Positions 44,501-53,577 of a stretch of DNA of 64,000 bases are shown one piece after another. Location of the stretch: contig JBEKUY010000003.1 in NCBI GenBank assembly GCA_049514555.1, positions 310,001 through 374,000 on the forward strand, given 5' to 3'. Made by a program: the position numbers and the translations under genes. Positions within the stretch are counted from its first letter, which is position 1. Every line of letters begins with the position of its first letter. The notes below the pieces were generated by a model. The model saw only the letters and a list, made by a program, of their open reading frames with translations. It searched no databases and had not been told where the DNA came from. The stretch is from JBEKUY01 sp049514555 (lineage in GTDB: Bacteria > Acidobacteriota > Terriglobia > Acidiferrales > UBA7541).

Positions 44501-44741
44501 AGGTCATATACTTCATGCCCTCGACGCCGTTGATCTGCTGCTCGATCACCGTGGTCACCGACGTCTCGACAGTTTGTGCGTTCGCTCCGTTATAAAAGCT
44601 GTTCACAGAAACTACTGGCGGCGCCAGGGTGGGGAATTCAGCCACGGGCAGATTGGGGATGGCGATGGCTCCCGCGAGAATGATCAGCAGCGCGCAGACG
44701 GTGGCGAAGATGGGGCGCCGTATGAAAAAATCTACGAACAC
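41595..44741 (-). CDS. RND-family efflux pump (HAE1/AcrB type)
   Basis: The 1,048-residue protein has twelve membrane helices and two large periplasmic loops. The proton-relay aspartates are in ATGLVVDDAIVVIENV, and family strings MFVDFFIRRPIFATV and GNDGSSSINVTFD are clear. It should export hydrophobic drugs or detergents. It converges on the OmpA gene with 16 bases between them. No outer-membrane TolC-like partner is adjacent. Confidence 0.95.
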   Translation of the reverse strand: MFVDFFIRRPIFATVCALLIILAGAIAIPNLPVAEFPTLAPPVVSVNSFYNGANAQTVETSVTTVIEQQINGVEGMKYMTSSSGNDGSSSINVTFDITRNVDLAAVDVQNRVNAALGRLPNEVKTTGIYISKSGAGFVFGVGVYAEHGEYDSLFLSNYLDLYVRDALKRVPGVADVFIFGERKYSMRLWLDPLRMASRGLTATDVLAALQEQNVQVAAGQIGQPPTQPGQMVQISVRAIGRLVEPAEFENIVLKTGSDGTLVRLRDVGRAELGAEDYSANLRFNGHDATGFAVTQLPGANALAVDQAAKAELERLSKRFPPGMKYAMAFDTTTVVGESIREVLITLIQAILLVILVIFIFLQDWRSTFIPAVTIPVSLIGTFAFVKLFGFSINTLTLFGITLATGLVVDDAIVVIENVQRHIAEGISEPHNAASAAMKEVTGAVIATSLVLVAVFLPVALFPGTTGILFRQFALTIAFSISISAFNALTLTPSLSALFLGHTRHKRKSRVFSGVNRGLASFTRGYQASLRGILRHKIVALALFLAGLGLTYWVYRIVPKAFVPQEDAGYFMVLVQAPPGASLEYTTNILGQTEAVMSKVPEIQGAFAVAGFSFGGAAPNRGILFASLQDYDKRKGDEHSAGAVINRLRGAFAGISGALVIPFAPPAVEGLGTFGGFQFVVEDLRGTSLQQLADVTQGTVQAGYGSRELTGLFSSFSVNDPQFLVTIDREKSKGLQVPLNQITDALQVYMGSVYVNDFDFNNRSYRVYVQADKEFRAQPRDIRQYYVRSDRGTMIPLENLVAVTQTASPQIISHYNLFRSSEIDGSAAPGRSSGEGIAAMEAVAKKVLPPGFAYEWTGISLEEIQSGGQAFLLFGLGLLVVYLTLAAQYESFSLPFIVLLAVPMALLGAIGAQALRGQENDVYCQVGLVMLIGLASKNAILIVEFAEQLREKGLSIVDAAIEAARIRLRPILMTSLAFILGVLPLVLATGAGHISRRSVGTTVFGGMIASTFLNLVFIPVLYVLVKTLQSGREKKSATPSSPSPTHEGA

Positions 44742-44794
44742 TCTTCGATCGACCTTTCCAAAGCAACTGCGGTAAACCGACAGCCTTCAGGAGA

Positions 44795-45955
44795 TCAGGA
44801 AGAAGGTTTTCCACCTGAATCGGCGGGCATCTCCGTGACGGGCATCCCATCGACAAGGATTTGCGTGCCTTCCACGATGACACGGTCGCCTTCTTTGAGG
44901 CCGGCCAGCACCGGGTACTGGTTGTCCGTCAATTCCCCGAGCTGCACTCTCTTCTGGCGCGCCACAAGCGATTTTCCCTGGGTCTCGGCAACGAACACGA
45001 AGAACTCGCCGTTGATTCGCGATGCGGCCAACACCGGAATCACGGGCCCCGGACGCGCTCCCCAGATCACCCGGGCGCGAGCGAACTGAGACGTCCGCAG
45101 CGCTCCCGAGCTGTTTTTCACGATGGCTTTCGCAAGGACCGATTGCGTGCCGTTGTCCACCTCGGGAGAAACAAAACTGATGCGGCTCTCCGCCAGGGCA
45201 TTGCCCGCGGTGTCGAGGAGTTGAACCGTCTGCCCCAGTTTCAGGCTCTTCGAATGCTCGACGGGGATGTTGACGTACAGTTCGAGGTTCCCGAGTTCAT
45301 CGACGGTGGTGAGCAGCGTGGAGGTCGTCACCCGGTCGCCCACGCGCACGGGAATATCGCCCACCATGCCGTCGCTCGGCGCGACGACGCGGTAATAGTG
45401 CAACTGCACCTGCTGTTCGCTGACTTGCGCGTCCAGGGACTTGAGCTGCTGCTGGGCCGTGTCGATGCTCGTCTGCGCCTGATCGAACTCCTGCTTGCTG
45501 ACAACCCCTGCCTCGTACAGTTTTTTCGTGCGGTCCCACTGGATCTGCGCGTACTGCACGTTCGCCACCTGGGCGGCGCGCGCGGCTTCCTGGCTGTGCA
45601 CCGTGGCTTGTTGCTTCAGCGGGTCGATCTCCAGGAGCGGCGTGCCCGCGGCCACCCGGTCCCCCGACTTCACGAAAATCTGCGTGATCTGTCCTTCGAC
45701 CTGCGGATTCAGAACGCTGGAATGCCTGGATTTCAATGTCGCCAGGTATTCCGAGGACTCCGCAACCGGAACCGACCGGACCACGGAGGTCCTCACCGGC
45801 ATCGCCGGAGGACCCTGATTGCCACCCGGATCCTTGGCCTTGCACCCACCGCCGAGCGCAGCAAGCCCGCAGAGAAACGCGAGCACTCGAAGTGGACTGC
45901 CTTTAACTTCCAAGAACCGGACGAGGTGCCGATTCTCGCGACTGGGTCGGTTCAT
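44795..45955 (-). CDS. RND efflux periplasmic adaptor (membrane fusion lipoprotein)
   Basis: The start chosen gives 386 residues with a lipoprotein signal (LAALGGGC). Lipoyl-like (VEGQITQIFVKSGDRVAAGTPLLEID), alpha-hairpin (QEAARAAQVANVQYAQIQW) and beta-barrel domains follow. The adaptor joins the RND pump to an outer-membrane channel. The 53-base gap to the pump gene fits an operon. The longer upstream frame overlaps the divergent promoter region and is rejected. Confidence 0.92.
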   Translation of the reverse strand: MNRPSRENRHLVRFLEVKGSPLRVLAFLCGLAALGGGCKAKDPGGNQGPPAMPVRTSVVRSVPVAESSEYLATLKSRHSSVLNPQVEGQITQIFVKSGDRVAAGTPLLEIDPLKQQATVHSQEAARAAQVANVQYAQIQWDRTKKLYEAGVVSKQEFDQAQTSIDTAQQQLKSLDAQVSEQQVQLHYYRVVAPSDGMVGDIPVRVGDRVTTSTLLTTVDELGNLELYVNIPVEHSKSLKLGQTVQLLDTAGNALAESRISFVSPEVDNGTQSVLAKAIVKNSSGALRTSQFARARVIWGARPGPVIPVLAASRINGEFFVFVAETQGKSLVARQKRVQLGELTDNQYPVLAGLKEGDRVIVEGTQILVDGMPVTEMPADSGGKPSS

Positions 45956-46263
45956 GGCGATCATCTGCTCCGGCAATACAATCCTACATTCTACGGGATG
46001 CCCGGCTACTTTCCAACCGTGAGGCATCCGAATGCCGGCCAAGGGCCGGGACGGAAACCCGTGTCTTAGCGGGTACTCAAAGGGGCGGCCAATGCGGCCT
46101 GTTTCAGCGCGGTGAGCCGGGTGAACCAGGTTGGTCATGCCGCGCTGGATACCGTCTTGACAAGTCGGGTGGGAAACCCTTACGGTCGAGTGTTCTTCAG
46201 GGGCCCACGTTGCACATCGTGGATGCAAGTCACTCCACACGGATTCAAATGGATGGGAGCACA
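45956..46263. promoter_or_regulatory. 308-base divergent region between efflux adaptor and GH3 genes
   Basis: It should contain both promoters. TTGCA-N9-TGCAA at 46210-46228 is an imperfect palindrome of a type seen with sugar regulators, 36 bases from the GH3 start. No clear -10/-35 pair was singled out. Confidence 0.35.
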
Positions 46264-48870
46264 ATGCGAAAACATTTATCGACCTGCGCAGTTCTGTCAC
46301 TTCTCGTTTTGAGCGTGATCCCAGCTCTGGCGCAGGCTCCCGCCCGCGCTAAGGAGCAGACCGACATGCCTTCAAGCCAAGCACTCGCCTCCGCGGATAT
46401 CGAGCGCCGCGTAGATTCCATCCTCGGCCAGATGACGCTCGAGGAGAAGGTGGACCTCATTGGAGGGGTAGACGGCTTCTACATTCGTGACGTGCCGAGG
46501 CTCGGCGTGCCGCGCCTGAAAATGACCGACGGCCCGATTGGCGTGCGCAACTACGGGCCGGCCACGGTGATGGCGGGCGGGATTTCGCTGGCCGCCACTT
46601 GGAATCCGGCGCTGGCCCAGCGCGTGGGCGCCCAGATCGCCCGGGACGCCCGCGCCAAGGGCGTTCATTTCCTGCTGGGGCCGGGCGTGAACATCTACCG
46701 CGCGCCGATGAACGGGCGCAATTTCGAGTATTTCGGCGAGGACCCATTTCTGGCCTCGCGCATCGCCGTGGGTTACATCGAAGGCGTGCAAAGCCAGGGC
46801 GTGAGCGCCACGATCAAACACTTCATGGGCAACAACTCCGAGTTCCTGCGGCACGACAGCGACTCCATCATTGGCGAACGCGCCATGCGCGAGATTTACC
46901 TGCCGGTGTTCGAGGCGGCCGTGAAGGAAGCGCACGTCGGCGCCATCATGGATTCCTACAACCTGACCAACGGCCAGCACATGACGCAGAACGGTTATCT
47001 GAACACGGACGTCGTGAAAAACGATTGGGGTTTCCGCGGCATCATCATGTCCGATTGGGACGCCACCTACGACGGTGTGGCCGCTGCGAATGGCGGCCTG
47101 GATTTGGAGATGCCCTCCGGCAAATTCATGAATCGCGCGGCGTTGCTGCCCGCCATCCAAGAGGGCAAAGTTTCGGTGGACACAATTGACGACAAGGTGC
47201 GGCGGATCTTGCGCACGGCCATCGAATTCGGCTGGTTCGACCGCGAGCAGACCGACTTCTCCATCCCGCGTTACAGCGAGCAGGGACGCGAAGCAGCCCT
47301 CCAGGCGGCGCGCGAAGGCATGGTCTTGCTGAAGAATGACGGCAATTTGCTGCCGCTGGCCAAGACGAAGATCAAGTCCATCGCGGTCATCGGGCCCGAC
47401 GCCTATCCTGCCCAGCCCGTCGGAGGAGGCAGCGCCCAGGCGCGCCCGTTTGCTGCATTGAGCTTCCTCGAAGGACTGAGCAATTATTTCGGCACGAAGA
47501 TTCCCACGTACTATGCGCGCGGCGTACCGGCCTTGGGTGATCTTGCCCAGGCCACCGAGTTCTCAACCGCCGCGACAAACGGACAGCCGGGCTTACGGGT
47601 GGAAGTCTTCGACAACGCGGACTTGTCCGGCACGCCGGTGGCCACCCACATCGACCGGCACGTCAATCTGCCGGGTGGATTCGCCCCGGCGGACTACACC
47701 TCGGGAAGCGTCGATTTCAGCTCTTTCTCCACTCCGAAGCTGACCTCGGCGCGCTGGAGTGGTTACTACACTCCGGAAGCCGCCGGCACGTATAGCGTCA
47801 TCGTTCAGGGCGGGGGAGAGCGCGGAGGCTACCGTCTCTACCTGGACGACATGCTGGTTGTTGATGCCTGGCAGGTGGCCAAGCAGTTGGTCAGCGAAAT
47901 CAGCGTTTCACTCACTGCGGCGCCACACAAGATCTTGCTCGAGCAGTACCGTACCCGGAGCTTTGGCCTGCCTCGCCTGCGGCTCGCCATCGCGCGGCAG
48001 GGCAGTCTGGTTGAGCCGGACGCCAGGGCCATGGCCGCGAAGGCGGATGTCGTCGTTGTCGCGGCCGGCTTTGACCCGGACACCGAGAGCGAAGGTTCAG
48101 ACCGCACGTTCCAGCTTCCTCCCGGTCAGGACGAGCTAATCCGCGAGATGGCTGCGGTAAACAAGAACACGATTGTGGTGGTGACCTCCGGAGGAAGCGT
48201 GGACATGAATGGCTGGCTCGACCGGGTCCCCGCGCTGATCGAGGCGTGGTTTCCAGGGCAGGAAGGCGGCACCGCGCTGGCCGAGATTCTTTTCGGTGAC
48301 GTGAATCCCGCGGGCCGCTTGCCGGTCACGTTCGAACGCCGGTGGGAAGACAACCCGGTCCACGACAGCTACTATCTCGAGCCGGGCAGCAATCGGGTCG
48401 TGTACAAAGAAGGCATATTCGTGGGTTATCGCGGCTACGAGCATAACGACACGAAGCCGCTGTTCCCCTTCGGCTACGGGCTATCCTATACCTCGTTCAA
48501 GTACGGCAATCTGGCCGTCACGCCTGCCAGCACCGCCAACGGAAACGTGAGCGTGTCGTTCGACGTGACCAACACCGGCGCCCGCGAAGGCGCCGATGTC
48601 GCGCAGGTCTATGTGCGAAACAAGCACGCCAAGGTGCCGGTGCCGCCCAAGGAGCTGAAGGGTTTTCAGAAAGTGAGCCTGCGGCCCGGCGAGACGCGGC
48701 GAGTGACGGTGGCCTTGAATCGCCGGTCGCTCTCTTACTACGACACGGAGGCCAAGCAGTGGCGCGCCGATCCCGGCGATTTCGAGGTGCTTGTCGGCCG
48801 TTCCAGCGAGCAGATCGAATTGCATGCCACGCTCACGCTGACAGCCGCGCCAGCGTCTGCCAGCAAGTAA
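46264..48870 (+). CDS. Secreted GH3 beta-glucosidase with PA14 insert
   Basis: The ATG follows GGGAG at a 4-base spacing. The 868 residues have a signal peptide (ends near LA-QA), a GH3 N-terminal barrel with the nucleophile aspartate in IIMSDWDATYDG (near residue 262), a second alpha/beta domain split by a PA14 domain (about 440-590; RVEVFDNADLSG, SARWSGYYTPEAAGTYS), and a C-terminal fibronectin III-like domain (VSFDVTNTGAREGADVAQVY). PA14 inserts restrict substrate length in characterised homologues. It probably cleaves beta-linked plant or microbial oligosaccharides in the periplasm. Confidence 0.94.
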   Translation: MRKHLSTCAVLSLLVLSVIPALAQAPARAKEQTDMPSSQALASADIERRVDSILGQMTLEEKVDLIGGVDGFYIRDVPRLGVPRLKMTDGPIGVRNYGPATVMAGGISLAATWNPALAQRVGAQIARDARAKGVHFLLGPGVNIYRAPMNGRNFEYFGEDPFLASRIAVGYIEGVQSQGVSATIKHFMGNNSEFLRHDSDSIIGERAMREIYLPVFEAAVKEAHVGAIMDSYNLTNGQHMTQNGYLNTDVVKNDWGFRGIIMSDWDATYDGVAAANGGLDLEMPSGKFMNRAALLPAIQEGKVSVDTIDDKVRRILRTAIEFGWFDREQTDFSIPRYSEQGREAALQAAREGMVLLKNDGNLLPLAKTKIKSIAVIGPDAYPAQPVGGGSAQARPFAALSFLEGLSNYFGTKIPTYYARGVPALGDLAQATEFSTAATNGQPGLRVEVFDNADLSGTPVATHIDRHVNLPGGFAPADYTSGSVDFSSFSTPKLTSARWSGYYTPEAAGTYSVIVQGGGERGGYRLYLDDMLVVDAWQVAKQLVSEISVSLTAAPHKILLEQYRTRSFGLPRLRLAIARQGSLVEPDARAMAAKADVVVVAAGFDPDTESEGSDRTFQLPPGQDELIREMAAVNKNTIVVVTSGGSVDMNGWLDRVPALIEAWFPGQEGGTALAEILFGDVNPAGRLPVTFERRWEDNPVHDSYYLEPGSNRVVYKEGIFVGYRGYEHNDTKPLFPFGYGLSYTSFKYGNLAVTPASTANGNVSVSFDVTNTGAREGADVAQVYVRNKHAKVPVPPKELKGFQKVSLRPGETRRVTVALNRRSLSYYDTEAKQWRADPGDFEVLVGRSSEQIELHATLTLTAAPASASK

Positions 48871-48900
48871 GCGCGAAAGACGCTAAGGATGCGCTAGGTC

Positions 48901-49449
48901 CTACCTCTTCTGGAAGATATCGACCGAGGCGCGCGTGGTTTCCCACTCCAAGCGCAGCTCGCAAACGTCGTTGCTCGGGTGAAACGAGATCGTGAGGTTT
49001 TCGACCGGCGCCGCGAGCTTTTCCACTTTCATGTCCACACGGGCGAAGTCATCCCCTGCGCCCGGATAAGGGATGCCCCACTCACCGGTCTTCTTGCTGA
49101 TGATCAGGGTCCACTTGTCTTCGTTGGGGATGGTGAAGAGGGTGTAGCTCCCCGCAGGAACGGCTTTACCACCGACGATCAGGTCGGCGCCGGTCACGAA
49201 CGTAGTCGCCTCGTTCGCGCCCGCGCGCCACACCTGCCCGTAGGGCACCAGTCCACCGTAAATCTTTCGACCCTTCATGCGCGGACTGGAGTAGTCCACT
49301 GTAATCGTCTTGCCGCTAGCCAACTTGCATTCGGCTTTGGCCGGCGGGCTCGCACGCTTGCTCTTGTCCATCTGGGCCAGGCCCGCTGTGGTCAGGACCG
49401 CGAGGCCCAGAAGAAGCCCGGTACAAAACGCAACGATTCGCTTCTGCAT
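48901..49449 (-). CDS. DUF2911 secreted protein
   Basis: A 182-residue protein with a signal peptide (ends near GLA-Q). The motif DYSSPRMKGRKIYGGLVPYGQVWRAGANEAT is the signature of DUF2911, and VPAGSYTLFTIPNEDKWTLIISKKTGEWG follows. The family is common in Bacteroidota and Acidobacteriota and has no established function. Confidence 0.9.
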   Translation of the reverse strand: MQKRIVAFCTGLLLGLAVLTTAGLAQMDKSKRASPPAKAECKLASGKTITVDYSSPRMKGRKIYGGLVPYGQVWRAGANEATTFVTGADLIVGGKAVPAGSYTLFTIPNEDKWTLIISKKTGEWGIPYPGAGDDFARVDMKVEKLAAPVENLTISFHPSNDVCELRLEWETTRASVDIFQKR

Positions 49450-49625
49450 ATTCTCTCCTCAGTTAGAGTTGCGAAGTGATTCGCTTGCAGGCGGCCATAC
49501 GCCGGCCACCTGTCCCTTGCATCTTACGCCCTCTCCGCGCCATTGGCGCCAGTGGCATCGAGAAAAGCGGCGAGCGCGGGCAGCCCGTCATCGTCAGTCC
49601 CCGGAACGGTCGCGCGCAGCCGGCA

Positions 49626-49967
49626 CTACTTGTTTCTGATCGCCGCAGCAAAATCAAACCGCCCCAGGTAGACCGGCTTCGACACGGGCGGCGCCGACTT
49701 GCTGAAATCAACGGGGTAGGGCGAAGGATCCGACGTCGGGAATCCCCACACGTCTCCCGTCTTCATGTTCACCATGACCTTGCCCAGGACCTGGGAATCG
49801 CCTCCCGGCGAACGCAGCATCCACGTTCCCGGCTCGATGTAGAAGTCGTAACGGTACGACTCCTGCGCCTCCACCTTCTGCGCCGTCACATACGGCCGCA
49901 CCGCAATGATCCCGAGCAGCACTGCGATCGCAATGAGTATCGCCTTCGTACTCCGGTCAATGGTCAT
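49626..49967 (-). CDS. Small membrane-anchored hypothetical protein
   Basis: The ATG follows GGGGGG at a 4-base spacing, giving 113 residues. One N-terminal helix (AILIAIAVLLGIIAVRPYV) is followed by a periplasmic part with VMVNMKTGDVWGFPTSDPSPYP and a C-terminal YLGRFDF. The motif MKTGDVWG occurs in small proteins of unknown function. No function is assigned. Confidence 0.7.
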   Translation of the reverse strand: MTIDRSTKAILIAIAVLLGIIAVRPYVTAQKVEAQESYRYDFYIEPGTWMLRSPGGDSQVLGKVMVNMKTGDVWGFPTSDPSPYPVDFSKSAPPVSKPVYLGRFDFAAAIRNK

Positions 49968-50343
49968 GGTTCCCCCCTCGTGGCTCGCCAATCAGAATGT
50001 TGCAGTAAAGAGATCTCACAGGCGTTGGCTCCGCCAACAACTATATTACTTCGAAAGATTCGGCCTGGAGAATTGTAGGGCCCGGATCCCCCACGTTCGC
50101 AAGAACGCCCGAAATTACTTTTGTGGGCATGCTCTTTTTGTGAAGATGGCCGACTTCTCAAAAGGAAAAACCTGCTTGGAACATCTGGACTCTCTTAATT
50201 GGCAGCTAAGCGGTTGCTGCGCTTTTCCTTCCGCCTGAAAAGAGTGAGTGGAACGGCGATCCCTTCGCAAACTTTGTATCTAGTTGGAGATGAGCGGACA
50301 GCGCCGTGAGGGGTGCGAGCGGCAGGTGTAGAATTGCGCGGGT
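49968..50343. other. 376-base lower-GC intergenic region, nothing convincing
   Basis: It separates divergent genes and contains a GTTGGC-TCC-GCCAAC hairpin near its left end and a possible GCAGC...GCTGC stem. Short frames have no ribosome site. It presumably holds the two promoters. Confidence 0.5.
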
Positions 50344-51144
50344 ATGAGCGAGATACGGATTGGGACGAGCGCGTTTACGGCGGCGGGTTGGGAAGGGACG
50401 TTCTACCCGAAGGGCCTTCCGCCGCGGGAGCAGCTTTCCTACTACGCGACGCAGTTCGACACCGTGGAACTGGATAATACGTTTTACCGGACGCCGGCGA
50501 CTTCCACGGTGAAAGGCTGGTACGCGAAGACGCCGCCGGGGTTTCTGTTTGCGGCGAAGGTGCCGCAGGTGATCACGCATGAAAAAGTGCTGGTGGATTG
50601 CGAGGCGGACCTGAAGCACTTCCTGGAGACGATGGACGAGCTGAAGGAGAAGTTGGGGCCGCTGCTGTTTCAGTTCGGGTACTTCAATACATCTAAATTC
50701 AAGAGCGGGACGGAATTCCTGGCACGGTTGAAGCCGTTCCTGAAAACACTGCCGAAGGGCTATCGGTTTGCGGTGGAAATCCGGAACAAGACTTGGCTGG
50801 ATGCGCGGTTTGCGGAGACGCTGCGCGAGCGCGGCGTGGCGCTGGCGCTGATCGACCAGAACTGGATGCCACGCCCGTGGGAGATGAAGGACAAGTTTGA
50901 CCCGATCACGGCGGACTTCACCTACGTGCGGTGGCTGGGCGACCGCAAGGGCATCGAAGAACAAACGAAAACGTGGGATAGGACGATCGTCGACCGGCGC
51001 GGGGACCTGGCGAATTGGGCGGAGCTGTTCCGGGAGTTCGTGCGGCGGAATTTGAAGGTTTTGGCCTATGCAAACAATCACTATGCGGGACACGCGCCGG
51101 ACACGGTGAAATTGTTCCGGGAGTTGTACGAAAAGAGGAAGTAG
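50344..51144 (+). CDS. DUF72 (YecE-like) protein
   Basis: A 266-residue soluble protein beginning MSEIRIGTSAFTAAGWEGTFYP, with YYATQFDTVELDNTFYRTP, FLFAAKVPQ and the acidic cluster of a TIM-barrel. This is COG1801/DUF72, widely conserved with unresolved biochemistry. Length (about 240-290) is normal. It precedes the GH51 gene by 54 bases on the same strand. Confidence 0.9.
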   Translation: MSEIRIGTSAFTAAGWEGTFYPKGLPPREQLSYYATQFDTVELDNTFYRTPATSTVKGWYAKTPPGFLFAAKVPQVITHEKVLVDCEADLKHFLETMDELKEKLGPLLFQFGYFNTSKFKSGTEFLARLKPFLKTLPKGYRFAVEIRNKTWLDARFAETLRERGVALALIDQNWMPRPWEMKDKFDPITADFTYVRWLGDRKGIEEQTKTWDRTIVDRRGDLANWAELFREFVRRNLKVLAYANNHYAGHAPDTVKLFRELYEKRK

Positions 51145-51198
51145 TCTTTCTGCATTGGCTTTGCAAGGGCGAAGACAATGCGGTCCTGGAGATCCTCG

Positions 51199-53268
51199 AT
51201 GATGAAGAAAGTCGTTTTGTTCCTAATCGTGTTCTCCGCCGCTCTGGCGGCTGGCGCTCAGGTTCAGCCCATCGCTGCCACGGTTGACGCCACCAAGACC
51301 CGCGCCCCGATTTCGAAATACGTTTACGGGCAGTTCATCGAGCACCTCGGCGGCATCATCAATCACGGCTTGTGGGCTGAAATGCTGGATGACCGGAAAT
51401 TCTACTATCCGGTGAGTTCACAGGCGCCGGCAGCCGAAACTGCTCCAAGGTTTGGCGAGGCCCCGCGGCGGTGGACACCCGTCGGCTCGGACGAAACCGT
51501 GTCCATGGATACGATCCGTCCGTACGTCGGTGAACACACCCCTCTCGTAAAGCTGAACGGGGCCGAAGCGCGCGGCATCCAGCAGGCAGGACTGGCGGTG
51601 CGCAAAGGCAAGTCCTACATCGGACGCGTCGTGCTCGCGGGCGATTCCGGCGCGAACGTGGTTGTCCGTTTGGTCTGGGGAACGAATGCGAACGAGCGCC
51701 AGACCGTCGCGGTGGGCAAACTCAGTGCCGAATATGCGAAGTTTCCACTGAGCTTCCAGGCGCAGGCGGACAGCGACAATGCCCGGCTGGAGATTGTCGG
51801 GACGGGCACGGGCACTTTTCACGTTGGCGCCGTTTCGTTGATGCCCGCGGACAATACGCACGGTTTTCGCGCCGAAGTCATCGCCGCGCTCAAGCAATTG
51901 CATTCGGGCGTTTATCGTTTTCCGGGCGGCAACTTTGTTTCGGCGCACGAATGGCGCGACGCCATTGGCGATCTGGACAAGCGTCCGCCGACGCTGGATC
52001 CCGCCTGGAACGCGGTTCAGCCGAACGATGTCGGCACGGACGAGTTCATGGCGCTTTGCCGCCTGCTGGACGTCGAGCCATACATCACCGTCAATGCCGG
52101 CTTCGGCGACGCATGGTCCGCGGCGCAATACGTCGAATATGCCAATGGCGCGGTGACCACCCCGATGGGCCGCTTGCGCGCGGCGAACGGGCATCCGCAG
52201 CCGTACGGCGTGAAATTCTGGGGCATCGGCAACGAAATGTGGGGCGAATGGTCATTCGGCGTCATGCCGCTGCAGCAGTTTGAAATCAAGCACAATTTGT
52301 TCGCCAAGGCCATGCGGCGAGTGGATCCGACGATCAAGCTGGTTGCCAGCGGTGCCATGCCCGACGCGATGACCGGCTCGAAACAGGCGAAGCGCATCAG
52401 CGGCAAGGTGGTGCCCGATTACGGCTCGCCTGCGGATTGGAGCGGGGGGATGCTCGCCAACTGCCTGGAGAACATGGACCTGCTCAGCGAGCACTTCTAT
52501 TCCTACAGCGACCAGCGTTTCGATATCGAGAAGGGCGATCGGGTGAGCGTGGGTCCGGGCGAGCCGCTGGTGGAATGGGAGCGCCAGCCGGCTACGCAGG
52601 TTCGCGTGAAATACGAACATTACCAGGAATACTTGGCGCGCATCCCCGCGCTCAAGGCAAAGCCGGTGCCCATCAGTCTCGACGAATGGGCGTACGTCGG
52701 CGTCCCGGCGAACTCCTACAAGATCGTCCCCGCCTATGCCTGGGCGTTCCACGAAATGTTCCGTCACTCGGACCTCTACCAGATGGCAGGTTTTACCTTC
52801 GCCACCTCTCTCCTCAGCGCCAACCGCACCGAGGCTGTGTTGAATCCGGCCGGCCTGCTCTTCAAACTCTACCGCGATCATTTCGGCACGATCCCGGTCG
52901 AAGTGTCCGGCAATTCACCCCAGCCGAAACCGAGGTATCCAGCCGGGGGCGACCAGCCGCGGGTCAACCCGGGCAGCGACACCTACCCACTGGATCTGGC
53001 CGCGGCGCTCAGCAGCGACCGGAAAACGCTCACCATAGCCGTGGTGAATCCGACCGCATCGGAACAGCAGCTCAATTTCTCCATCAAGGGCGTGGAGCTT
53101 TCAGGCAAAGGACGGCTGTGGCGCATGGCGCCTTCGAGTGTTGACGCGACAATCGTCGTGGGGCAAAAGCCCGGAGTCGAAGTCGAGGAACACGCGCTCG
53201 GTGCGGCGCCCAGCACCGCAACCATCGCTCCCTTTAGCGTGAACATCTACGCGTTTGAGACGAGGTAA
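51199..53268 (+). CDS. Secreted GH51 alpha-L-arabinofuranosidase
   Basis: The start ATG follows GGAGATCCTCG. The 689-residue product has a signal peptide (ends near AAG-A), a carbohydrate-binding-like jelly-roll insert (about 90-210) and the GH51 TIM-barrel with acid/base Glu in GIGNEMWGEW (near 343) and nucleophile Glu in SLDEWAYVG (near 494), then a C-terminal beta-sandwich. It releases arabinose from arabinoxylan or pectin side chains. The last 78 bases are the first unit of a tandem repeat that continues after the stop. Confidence 0.93.
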   Translation: MMKKVVLFLIVFSAALAAGAQVQPIAATVDATKTRAPISKYVYGQFIEHLGGIINHGLWAEMLDDRKFYYPVSSQAPAAETAPRFGEAPRRWTPVGSDETVSMDTIRPYVGEHTPLVKLNGAEARGIQQAGLAVRKGKSYIGRVVLAGDSGANVVVRLVWGTNANERQTVAVGKLSAEYAKFPLSFQAQADSDNARLEIVGTGTGTFHVGAVSLMPADNTHGFRAEVIAALKQLHSGVYRFPGGNFVSAHEWRDAIGDLDKRPPTLDPAWNAVQPNDVGTDEFMALCRLLDVEPYITVNAGFGDAWSAAQYVEYANGAVTTPMGRLRAANGHPQPYGVKFWGIGNEMWGEWSFGVMPLQQFEIKHNLFAKAMRRVDPTIKLVASGAMPDAMTGSKQAKRISGKVVPDYGSPADWSGGMLANCLENMDLLSEHFYSYSDQRFDIEKGDRVSVGPGEPLVEWERQPATQVRVKYEHYQEYLARIPALKAKPVPISLDEWAYVGVPANSYKIVPAYAWAFHEMFRHSDLYQMAGFTFATSLLSANRTEAVLNPAGLLFKLYRDHFGTIPVEVSGNSPQPKPRYPAGGDQPRVNPGSDTYPLDLAAALSSDRKTLTIAVVNPTASEQQLNFSIKGVELSGKGRLWRMAPSSVDATIVVGQKPGVEVEEHALGAAPSTATIAPFSVNIYAFETR

Positions 53269-53424
53269 CACGCGCTCGAAGCGGCGCCCAGCACCGCAAC
53301 CATTGCTCCCTTTAGCGTGAACATCTACGCGTTTGAGACGAGGTAACACGCGCTCGAAGCGGCGCCCAGCACCGCAACCATTGCTCCCTTTAGCGTGATC
53401 ATCTACGCGTTTGAGACGAGGTAA
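53191..53424 (+). repeat. Three tandem 78-bp repeats spanning the GH51 stop codon
   Basis: Units at 53191-53268, 53269-53346 and 53347-53424 each begin CACGCGCTCG and end CGAGGTAA. Each encodes the same 25-residue C-terminus and stop, but only the first is translated. Unit 1 differs from 2 at a few positions; unit 3 has one change (GTGATC for GTGAAC). Confidence 0.95.
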
Positions 53425-53577
53425 CACGCGACTCTGACTTTTCCGGTCGAGGGGTACAGGCGCACTCACATCAATGTTCTAAAGGCGAACAAGTTCGCCG
53501 TAGCCGGTTCTTGGGCTAAGGTCAATTGAGGATGTAGCAGAAGTACACCGGGATGCCCAGAAGCGCCCCTCGACTCG

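Noticed and set aside
45956..46300. 115-residue N-terminal extension of the efflux adaptor
   Set aside because: It overlaps the divergent promoter region and the start of the GH3 gene; the shorter reading begins just before a lipoprotein signal.
53270..53424. CRISPR-like array
   Set aside because: The 78-bp units are contiguous with no spacers and duplicate coding sequence; they are a simple tandem duplication.
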